64,000 nt of DNA. It comes from Photobacterium sp. GB-56. Its GTDB lineage: Bacteria; Pseudomonadota; Gammaproteobacteria; Enterobacterales; Vibrionaceae. The notes beneath the pieces were generated by a model, which searched no databases, was not told where the DNA came from, and saw nothing but the letters and a program-made list of their open reading frames with translations. A program made the translations under genes and the position numbers. This document shows positions 46,251 to 53,562 of this stretch, in pieces. The DNA is taken from contig NZ_PYNW01000002.1 of assembly GCF_003026105.1 (NCBI RefSeq), positions 62,001-126,000 on the forward strand, read 5' to 3'. Each line of letters begins with the position of its first letter. Position 1 is the first letter of the stretch.

Positions 46251-47567
46251 ATGTTGTTGAAGAACGTTGCAGCAGGAGCGGGTGCGGTTGCCGTGATCCT
46301 TTGTTGGCCATTAGCCACAGGACAAATAGGTCAAAGTTTATATATGGGGGCGATTAAAAATTATCACAGCCCTTATATGACCATTACGAATCAAAGTTTT
46401 GAACGCGGTTATCTTTCTTCTGATGCAGTTTCTCGTATTGAATTAAAAGATAGCTTAAAAGCAACATTTGAAGAAGAAGGCTTACCCACCACGTGGTTAG
46501 TTAAGCATCATATTCAAAACGGATTTTTAGGCGTTAAGTCGAGCAGTGAATTAGAAATTGATAAACAAGTCGCGCCGTTGATCAGTAGTATTTGGGGCAA
46601 AAATGTTCAACCGGTAACCTTAGTGACAGACTCCTCTTTAACGGGAAATACCGATTTTACGATGACGATTAATCCGATTAATTATAATCAGTCTGGCGCA
46701 TTTGTAAAAAGCCAAGCTTTTGTGTTGACGGGGAGTGCAAATGCGGATGGTGCAGGTGATTTCAACTATACGTTACCCTCTTTAGATGTGAAAACTGATA
46801 GTGGCGAAACTATGCAAGTGAATACCTTTGCAGGTCAAGGTAGTGGTCAAATGCAGGGTAGTTTCTGGATTGGTGATCAGACATTCAATTTAGGTAAAGC
46901 AAATTTCGCATCGGCAGATAATCAGCATCATGTTGAGTTAGAAGGCATGAGTGTGATGATGAAAAATGCGTTAAGTCAGCCGAAAGATGAAAAAACACCG
47001 ACAGACGAAACACAGCAAGTAACGAATACGAATAATATTTCAATTAAGAAAATTGTGACCCTTGATGGTCAGCAATATACAGATTTCAATTTTGCACTGG
47101 CATTGAAAGATCTTAACTATAAAGCGATTAGTCGTTTAGCTGTTATGGAAGAGTCTACAACAGCAGAGCAGCAACAAGCGCAGATGCAAGATGCAATGCT
47201 TGCTCTAGATTTATTAGTCGCTAAAGGTGCTACTGTTGATTTATCTGATCTCAGCATGATGACCGATCAAGGCAAAGTGAATGCCTCTCTTTTACTTGAG
47301 CTTAAACCGGGCTTAGCACGTGCGTCTGAAAACTTAGCTGCATTACCAAATAAATTGGTGGGTAACATTAATATCTCAATGCCAAAAGCTTTTGTGTCTA
47401 ATGAACCACAGCTTGCAGCGAAAGTGCCAGAGTTACTGCAACAGAAGATTATTACAGAAGATCAAAATAGCTATAAATTAACTGTAAAAGTGGAAGGCTC
47501 ACAGCTTGTCTTTGGTTCAGGCTTGAAAATCCCGCTAGCAATGCTGTCTATGCTGATGATGCATTAA
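46251..47567 (+). CDS. YdgA/DUF945 family protein
   Basis: A 438-residue envelope protein of the DUF945 (YdgA) family. An N-terminal hydrophobic segment (about 5-24) acts as membrane anchor or signal. A beta-rich periplasmic body follows, with SFERGYLSSDAVSRIEL near residue 50, a typical start for this family. A polar Gln/Thr-rich linker lies near 240-265. In E. coli YdgA is a peripheral inner-membrane dimer of unknown role. A terminator follows. Confidence 0.8.
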   Translation: MLLKNVAAGAGAVAVILCWPLATGQIGQSLYMGAIKNYHSPYMTITNQSFERGYLSSDAVSRIELKDSLKATFEEEGLPTTWLVKHHIQNGFLGVKSSSELEIDKQVAPLISSIWGKNVQPVTLVTDSSLTGNTDFTMTINPINYNQSGAFVKSQAFVLTGSANADGAGDFNYTLPSLDVKTDSGETMQVNTFAGQGSGQMQGSFWIGDQTFNLGKANFASADNQHHVELEGMSVMMKNALSQPKDEKTPTDETQQVTNTNNISIKKIVTLDGQQYTDFNFALALKDLNYKAISRLAVMEESTTAEQQQAQMQDAMLALDLLVAKGATVDLSDLSMMTDQGKVNASLLLELKPGLARASENLAALPNKLVGNINISMPKAFVSNEPQLAAKVPELLQQKIITEDQNSYKLTVKVEGSQLVFGSGLKIPLAMLSMLMMH

Positions 47568-47588
47568 TCAGAAACATTGGCTTAATGT

Positions 47589-47620
47589 GAAAGCGTCTCT
47601 AATTTTGAGGCGCTTTTTTG
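47589..47620 (+). terminator. Terminator after the YdgA-type gene
   Basis: A 9-bp stem with one G-T pair (47591-47599 with 47607-47615), 7-nt loop and a T run. Confidence 0.85.
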
Positions 47621-47793
47621 TATCAATGTATTAATTATGAGTCAAATACCCTTAACCGTTGATAAAAATATAAATTCTAATTTAGTAAATTTGAAGAAAT
47701 AGACTTAACTTTAATAAGGGACAGGTTTTTAGCTATCAACAATAACCATAAAGCTTGTCAGGTGAATATACTCAAAGGTAATTTGGGGGATAC

Positions 47794-48210
47794 ATGGAAT
47801 CATTAAAAGTAAAAGATTATATGAACGTCCGCCCAGTGACATTCAGTGAATCAATGTCATTATCTGTAGCGCTAGACAAGTTGTTGACAGCAAAGCAAAT
47901 TGGTGGGCCTGTTATCAATGAATACAAGCAGGTTATCGGTTTTTTATCTGAACAAGATATGATCCATACATTATTGAAAGTCGGTTATCACTGCCAAGAC
48001 TCTCATACTGTCAAAGATTGTATGCGAGATGATGTATTAACGGTATCAAGTGATGATTCAATTATTGAGTTAGCACAAATTATGACGGGGCAAAAACCTA
48101 AGATTTATCCCGTGGTTGATAATGGGCAATTACTGGGTGTGATAACCCGTCGTGATGTACTTACCGCTATCAGTACTCAAATAGGGGATAGCTTTAAACA
48201 TCCACTTTAA
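47794..48210 (+). CDS. CBS-domain protein
   Basis: A 138-residue protein made almost entirely of two CBS motifs: residues about 8-65 (VKDYMNVRPVTFSESMSL, GGPVINEYKQVIGFLSEQD) and 75-130 (VKDCMRDDVLTVSSDDSI, YPVVDNGQLLGVITRRDVL). Such Bateman modules bind adenine nucleotides and regulate enzymes or channels. There is no fused effector domain. The ATG follows GGGGGA. It is monocistronic, judging by a terminator after it. Confidence 0.88.
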   Translation: MESLKVKDYMNVRPVTFSESMSLSVALDKLLTAKQIGGPVINEYKQVIGFLSEQDMIHTLLKVGYHCQDSHTVKDCMRDDVLTVSSDDSIIELAQIMTGQKPKIYPVVDNGQLLGVITRRDVLTAISTQIGDSFKHPL

Positions 48211-48242
48211 TGCTATATATTTAAGTATTATTCGATTATGTA

Positions 48243-48270
48243 GAGGCGCTAATTAGCGCCTTTATTTTTT
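48243..48270 (+). terminator. Terminator after the CBS gene
   Basis: An 18-bp perfect palindrome (48244-48261) that folds into a stem, followed by T-rich sequence. Confidence 0.8.
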
Positions 48271-48320
48271 TGGTTGTAAATATGGATATTCGAGCCGTTT
48301 TATAAGGTATAGAGGTTTTA

Positions 48321-49838
48321 GTGAAACAGCACTCATCAACAGAAATAACAGAAAACCAACAAGCTAAATTTGTTACAGGCTCACCAATGCGTCACATTGT
48401 TGTGATGTCTGGAACGGGTGCAATCGGCTTGATGGCGCTGTTTTTGGTTGATTTATTAGATATGTTTTTCATTAGCCTGTTGGGTGAAGTGGAACTGGCA
48501 GCGGCTATTGGTTTTGCTGGTACGTTAGTCTTCTTTTCTACCTCTATATCGATAGGGACATCCATTGCAGCTGGCGCACTTGTCTCGCGCGCTTTAGGTA
48601 AAAACGATCGAGAACAAGCCAAAAGTATGGCGACAAATGTGATGTTGTTTGCTGTCTTTATTAGCATTGTAATGGTTGCAGCGATGCTGTGGAATTTGCC
48701 CTTATTACTTGATGCAATTGGCGCAAAAGGATATGTCGCAGAAGCCGCTAGCCAGTATCTGGTTATTCTACTGCCAAGCGCACCGTTAATGGCGGTATCT
48801 ATGGCGGCAGGCGCTGCAATGCGTGGTGTGGGTGATGCTCGTCGTTCAATGATGGCAACGCTGATTGGTGGTGGTGTTAATGCAGTACTTGATCCATTAT
48901 TTATTTTTGGATTTTCAATGGGGATGCAAGGGGCTGCGATATCTTCAGTTATTGCGCGCCTAGCTGTGACCCTTTTCTCGTTATATGTTGTAATTTATAA
49001 ACATCAATTATTAGCAAAACCTGATTTTTCTCAGTTTAAACTAGCGATGCCAACCATTGCTAAAATTGCGTTTCCTGCCATCTTAACTAATACTGCGACG
49101 CCTATCGGTAATGCGGTCGTTACCAGTAATATCGCGCAATTTGGCGAGAGCTTTGTGGCAGGTTATGCCGTTATTGGGCGTATTATGCCAGTTTGCTTTG
49201 CTTTAATCTTTTCGTTATCAGGTGCCGTTGGCCCTATCATTGGGCAAAACTTTGGTGCGGAACGCTGGGATCGTATTCAACAAATTCTACGTGATGCAAT
49301 GCTCTTTACGGCGATATATTGCGTTTTCGTGTCTATCGTTTTATGGCTAGGGCAAAACCAGCTCATTGCTATCTTTAGTTTAACGGGAGATGCCGCAGAA
49401 ATTGTTGGTGTGTTCTGTACCTTCATCGCGGTGACCTTTATTTTTAATGGCGCACTCTTTGTTGCCAATGCGGCATTTAATAACCTTAATCGCCCTACAT
49501 GGTCAACGGCATTGAACATGGGGAAAGCAACAATAGGTACGATCCCGTTTGTACTTATTGGCGGACACCTTGCAGGTGCGAGCGGGGTGTTAATCGGTCA
49601 AGCGGTTGGCTCTGTTGTCTTTGGTTTACTGGGTTTTTACTTGGTATTAAAACAAGTGAAGAAAATGGGTTTAGCGCATGAACATCAAGACGTGGCCGAT
49701 AATGAAATATTAACGCCATCTGTGCCAGTGACACCGTTCTGCTCATCTCGTACATATATGGGAACCGAAGGGGTACTGGAAGAAGCACTGAATAGTGAGC
49801 ACCTCGACGATGATGTAAAAGCTGAAAAAAACAAATAA
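48321..49838 (+). CDS. MATE family efflux transporter
   Basis: Multidrug and toxin extrusion carrier with about 12 membrane helices in 505 residues. Family features include the opening SPMRHIVVMSGTGAIGLMA, VDLLDMFFISLLGE near residue 43, and the internal repeat ending AAAMRGVGDARRSM near 165. The C-terminal ~60 residues are hydrophilic and acidic, longer than in many MATE pumps. The start codon is GTG. It is driven by sodium or protons in relatives; the substrates are unknown. Confidence 0.9.
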   Translation: MKQHSSTEITENQQAKFVTGSPMRHIVVMSGTGAIGLMALFLVDLLDMFFISLLGEVELAAAIGFAGTLVFFSTSISIGTSIAAGALVSRALGKNDREQAKSMATNVMLFAVFISIVMVAAMLWNLPLLLDAIGAKGYVAEAASQYLVILLPSAPLMAVSMAAGAAMRGVGDARRSMMATLIGGGVNAVLDPLFIFGFSMGMQGAAISSVIARLAVTLFSLYVVIYKHQLLAKPDFSQFKLAMPTIAKIAFPAILTNTATPIGNAVVTSNIAQFGESFVAGYAVIGRIMPVCFALIFSLSGAVGPIIGQNFGAERWDRIQQILRDAMLFTAIYCVFVSIVLWLGQNQLIAIFSLTGDAAEIVGVFCTFIAVTFIFNGALFVANAAFNNLNRPTWSTALNMGKATIGTIPFVLIGGHLAGASGVLIGQAVGSVVFGLLGFYLVLKQVKKMGLAHEHQDVADNEILTPSVPVTPFCSSRTYMGTEGVLEEALNSEHLDDDVKAEKNK

Positions 49839-50175
49839 TAAATATGCTCTGAATTACCATATTAATAGTATCTGTGATTCAGGGCATAGTTTATGTATCT
49901 TCTTGTTTGATTAGGGCTATAAAACGTCGCATCTAGCCGTTGAATTTTCTGTAAGAAAACTTTAATTTCATCGCTTTATTGATCTAACGCTGTGAAATTA
50001 ACCGATTAGCATTACAAAATAACCTTGCATCTAATCAGGGTGTTATATCGAGATGTTCAATCTTTATCTCGCAAAGTTACAAAGAATAGCATCTTGATTA
50101 AGACACTCAACTTCATCTTTTATATTCGGAATAAAAAAGGTGATGGCGTAGTTATTGTTAAGGGAATAATGCTAT
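49839..50175. other. Intergenic region with inverted repeat after the MATE gene
   Basis: It begins with a 12-bp inverted repeat with one G-T pair and a ~22-nt loop (49843-49854 with 49877-49888), probably the MATE terminator. The rest is non-coding and should contain the promoter of the DASS carrier operon. A 77-codon frame running into the carrier gene in another frame is not convincing. Confidence 0.5.
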
Positions 50176-51591
50176 ATGCGTCAAAGTCTTCGTTACATCA
50201 TACCGATTTTACTGCCTTTAATTATTTTATTATTACCGGCTTCTGCGTTTCCCATTGAAGGGTTAACTGTGATTCAGCAACGGGTTATTGCTATCTTTCT
50301 ATTAGCAGCACTGTGTTGGGTGCTCGAACCTATCCCCATTTATGCTACCTCTGTTGTGATCATTGTTTTAGAGCTGTTATTACTTTCAAATAAAGGACTA
50401 TATCAGTTTCGTATTGATCATGGTCAGCCACACTTTGGTGAGTTACTGGATTACAACGCCATTATGGCTACCTTTGCTAGCCCAATCATCATGTTGTTTT
50501 TGGGGGGCTTCTTCCTTGCAATGGCGGCAACTAAATACCGTTTAGATGTAAACTTAGCGCGAGTATTACTTAAGCCGTTTGGACATCAACCTAAATATGT
50601 GATGTTTGGTTTAATGCTAATCACTGCCACTTTCTCAATGTTCATGTCAAATACCGCCACGACAGCGATGATGCTTTCTATATTAGCGCCAGTCATTGCA
50701 CTTTTTGGATCGAAAGATCCGGGTAAAATTGCGTTTGCATTATGTGTACCTGTTGCTGCCAATATTGGTGGCATTGGTACCCCAATTGGTACACCGCCAA
50801 ATGCGATTGCACTTAAATACCTATCAGAAGATAACATGATCACTTTTGGCGAGTGGATGTTTTTTGGCGTGCCATTTGTTGCGGTTTTATTGGTTTTTTC
50901 ATGGTTTTTAATTAATGCAATTTATCCAGCAAAACAGGACAAAATTGAATTAACGATCCAAGGTAAGTTTCTTAAAACACCAAAAGCAATAACGGTTTAC
51001 ATCACTTTTGCATTAACGATAGTACTTTGGTTAATGGGATCAGTACATGGTATGAACTCGTATACTGTGGCACTTATTCCTGTCGCTATTTTCTCGTTAA
51101 CCGGCATTATCAATAAAGAAGATTTGAAAAAGATTTCTTGGGATGTGCTGTGGTTAGTCTCTGGCGGTATTGCGCTGGGTTTAGCACTTGATAAAACGGG
51201 GCTGGCTCAACTGGTGGTCAATAGCATTCCGTTTGATAGCTTCTCGCCGTACTTGGTGCTGGTGGGCGCGGCGATGTTATGTTTAGTGATGGCGAATTTT
51301 ATGTCTCATACCGCAACTGCGAATTTACTGATGCCTATTATGGCTGCACTGGGTATGTCCATGTCGTCGTTGGTACCACTTGGTGGTGAAGTAACATTAA
51401 TTCTTGTGGTGACGTTCGCGGCCTCTTTGGGTATGTCGCTACCAATTAGTACGCCGCCCAACGCATTAGCTCATGCAACGGGGCATGTTGAAAGTAATCA
51501 AATGGCAAAAGTAGGGGTGATTATTGGTGTCGTCGGTGTCGCACTTAGCTTTGCTATGATTGGGTTATTGCATGTGATTGGCCATATTTAA
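50176..51591 (+). CDS. DASS/SLC13 family sodium:anion symporter
   Basis: Sodium-coupled carrier for di- or tricarboxylates (or sulfate) of the divalent anion:sodium symporter family, 471 residues with about 11 helices. Signatures: FMSNTATTAMM near residue 157 (SNT motif), PIGTPPNAIALKY near 203, FMSHTATANLLMPI near 375 (SHT instead of SNT), and SLPISTPPNALAHATG near 419. It is followed closely by a histidine kinase and a receiver protein, which suggests the operon senses a carboxylate or its use. Confidence 0.88.
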   Translation: MRQSLRYIIPILLPLIILLLPASAFPIEGLTVIQQRVIAIFLLAALCWVLEPIPIYATSVVIIVLELLLLSNKGLYQFRIDHGQPHFGELLDYNAIMATFASPIIMLFLGGFFLAMAATKYRLDVNLARVLLKPFGHQPKYVMFGLMLITATFSMFMSNTATTAMMLSILAPVIALFGSKDPGKIAFALCVPVAANIGGIGTPIGTPPNAIALKYLSEDNMITFGEWMFFGVPFVAVLLVFSWFLINAIYPAKQDKIELTIQGKFLKTPKAITVYITFALTIVLWLMGSVHGMNSYTVALIPVAIFSLTGIINKEDLKKISWDVLWLVSGGIALGLALDKTGLAQLVVNSIPFDSFSPYLVLVGAAMLCLVMANFMSHTATANLLMPIMAALGMSMSSLVPLGGEVTLILVVTFAASLGMSLPISTPPNALAHATGHVESNQMAKVGVIIGVVGVALSFAMIGLLHVIGHI

Positions 51592-51627
51592 GCATTAATG
51601 CTATTGCCTATAGACAAGGACACGTTC

Positions 51628-52953
51628 ATGGTTCAACCAAAAGCCTTAAAGCGGATTATTGATACGTATTTTCGCGATTCTGCGCGTACGATGTCTGTTA
51701 CATCAGGTACGCATGTGCTGCGCCAGAATGACTATAACGACAAACTTTACTGGGTAAAAAGTGGTGAATTGTCTGGGTATCTTAAAAATAAAGAGAATGG
51801 CTTAAGTGCAAAAGTGTTTGTCGTCAAAGAAGGCATGTTCTTTGGCGTGCATAGTTTTTTTGCGCAAACATTAATGGCATCAACGACGGTGGTCGCAGAA
51901 AAAGACAGTGAAATTGCTTGGATTGATTTGCTAACCCCAGTGGAAGATCCAGAAACATATGGCTCTATGACTGAGCAGTTTATGCCTGTCATGGTTCATG
52001 AACTTGCTCGTCGACAAATGCTTACTGGTATGGAAGCGCTTGAAAAAGAAAAAGCACTGCAAAAGCTTTATGCGACTGAACAGATGACAACTCTTGGACA
52101 ACTTGCGGCGGGTATTGCCCATGAACTGAATAATGCGATAGGCGTTCTCAGTAGCAAAACAGAAAATCTTCAAACCAATATTATTGATTCTATTTCAACA
52201 AGCAAACCCGAGATGCTTGAATTTATGCTCCAAGGAATTAACGTTGGGCAGACCACAGGATCGCAACAGGTACGAGAACGAGCAAAGGCGTTAATCAAGC
52301 AACATAATTTGACTCGTGAGCAAGCAAAAACATTAGCGAAAGCTATTCCGCAAGGTGATGTTCCTAAGCAATGGTTCACTCAGCTAGATGAAGCATTACG
52401 CTATTGGGATTATGGACGTGATTTACGCGATATGCGCTTAGCGGCTAAACATTCTGCCAGTATCGTCAAGTCGGTAAAGCAATTAGGGGGCAGCGATCAT
52501 GTGCGGCAAAACGATGTTGATATCAATGAAACCTTACACAAATCGCTAGCTTTACTACAAAGCAATCTACGCCCTGTTGAAGTGGTATTGCGCCCCGCAG
52601 TCTTGCCACCGATTAATGCGAGTTCAACAGAGTTAGTGCAGGTATGGATTAATCTGATTAAAAATGCCTGTGATGCTATGGAGAATACAGCATCACCGAA
52701 AATTGAAATTGTGACTCGACATGTAAAGCAAAAAATCTTAGTCACTATTACTAATAATGGGCCGATGATTGATGAGCCGACACGACGAAAAATATTTCAA
52801 CCTAATTTTACGACCAAAAAAGGGGGATTATCGTTTGGCTTAGGTTTGGGCTTATCAATTGTACAACGGATCATACAAAGTTATGACGGTACGGTCGTGG
52901 TTAAAAGTGATGAAGAACGCACCACGTTTAGGATCAAGTTACCGACACTCTAA
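51628..52953 (+). CDS. Sensor histidine kinase with cyclic-nucleotide-binding-like domain
   Basis: A 441-residue soluble histidine kinase. Residues about 10-125 look like a cNMP-binding/CRP-type sensor (LRQNDYNDKLYWVKSGELSG). A DHp helix pair starts near 150 with phospho-acceptor His165 in AAGIAHELNNAIGVL. The ATPase domain has ITNNGPM and GLGLGLSIVQRIIQ; the N-box lies in WINLIKNACDAM. No membrane segment is present. ATG 51628 with AAGGA upstream is preferred over 51598. It sits between the DASS gene and its likely partner regulator. Confidence 0.88.
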   Translation: MVQPKALKRIIDTYFRDSARTMSVTSGTHVLRQNDYNDKLYWVKSGELSGYLKNKENGLSAKVFVVKEGMFFGVHSFFAQTLMASTTVVAEKDSEIAWIDLLTPVEDPETYGSMTEQFMPVMVHELARRQMLTGMEALEKEKALQKLYATEQMTTLGQLAAGIAHELNNAIGVLSSKTENLQTNIIDSISTSKPEMLEFMLQGINVGQTTGSQQVRERAKALIKQHNLTREQAKTLAKAIPQGDVPKQWFTQLDEALRYWDYGRDLRDMRLAAKHSASIVKSVKQLGGSDHVRQNDVDINETLHKSLALLQSNLRPVEVVLRPAVLPPINASSTELVQVWINLIKNACDAMENTASPKIEIVTRHVKQKILVTITNNGPMIDEPTRRKIFQPNFTTKKGGLSFGLGLGLSIVQRIIQSYDGTVVVKSDEERTTFRIKLPTL

Positions 52954-52963
52954 GGGATGAGTT

Positions 52964-53437
52964 ATGGAAAAAATAGTCGTTATCTGTGTTGATGATCAAC
53001 CAGAAGTGTTAAATGCGGTATTAAAAGATCTGTCACCATTACAATCGGCTTTTATGATAGAAGAGTGTGATTCTGGTGATGAAGCCTTAGTTTTGATGGA
53101 TGAGTTAGATGCAGAAGGGCATTATATTGGTGTCGTTATTTCAGATCATATCATGCCGGGTAAAAATGGCGTAGAGCTACTGACTGATGTGACCCACGAT
53201 AGCCGTTTTATCAAAACTAAAAAAGTATTACTGACAGGGCAAGCAACTCATCAAGATACTATTGCCGCGATTAACCAAGCACGTATTGAAAGTTACTTTG
53301 ACAAGCCGTGGGATGCAGACTCGTTGGTTAATTGCGTTAGAACATTGCTTACGGAATACATTTTCGATATGGGGTTCGATTACCAAGCCTGGGGTGAGGT
53401 GTTAGACAACACAACGGTACTACGTCGATTACGTTAG
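52964..53437 (+). CDS. Response regulator, receiver domain only
   Basis: A 157-residue protein: a receiver domain (1-125) with acidic pocket Asp10/Asp11, phospho-acceptor Asp61 in VVISDHIMPG, Thr91 and Lys114 (FDKPW). The ~30-residue tail is too short for an output domain. The FDKPWD sequence is typical of receivers that partner with hybrid or HD-GYP systems. It starts 10 nt after the kinase, so it is the probable phosphate acceptor of that kinase. Confidence 0.88.
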   Translation: MEKIVVICVDDQPEVLNAVLKDLSPLQSAFMIEECDSGDEALVLMDELDAEGHYIGVVISDHIMPGKNGVELLTDVTHDSRFIKTKKVLLTGQATHQDTIAAINQARIESYFDKPWDADSLVNCVRTLLTEYIFDMGFDYQAWGEVLDNTTVLRRLR

Positions 53438-53462
53438 GTATGCGTAGTAGAAATTGATTGCC

Positions 53463-53494
53463 AAAGCCAAACGATAAAAGTTTGGCTTTTTTTA
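53463..53494 (+). terminator. Terminator after the response regulator gene
   Basis: A 10-bp stem (53463-53472 with 53480-53489) and T run. The T run abuts the -35 box of the zntA promoter. Confidence 0.88.
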
Positions 53495-53526
53495 TTGACC
53501 TTAGACATTACTCCAAGGTTTATATT
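53495..53526 (+). promoter_or_regulatory. ZntR/MerR-type promoter of zntA
   Basis: TTGACC (-35, 53495-53500) and TATATT (-10, 53521-53526) are 20 bp apart. The spacer carries a 22-bp dyad, ACCTT at 53498-53502 and AAGGT at 53515-53519. This geometry, a 22-bp dyad in a 20-bp spacer, is that of the E. coli zntA promoter, where ZntR untwists the DNA to activate. The regulator gene is not in the window. Confidence 0.75.
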
Positions 53527-53562
53527 AGTTACAGATAATCAAAGCACTCAAGGAGAATGATT

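Noticed and set aside
50025-50258. 77-codon frame overlapping the start of the DASS gene
   Set aside because: It overlaps a well-supported start in a different frame and has no homology.
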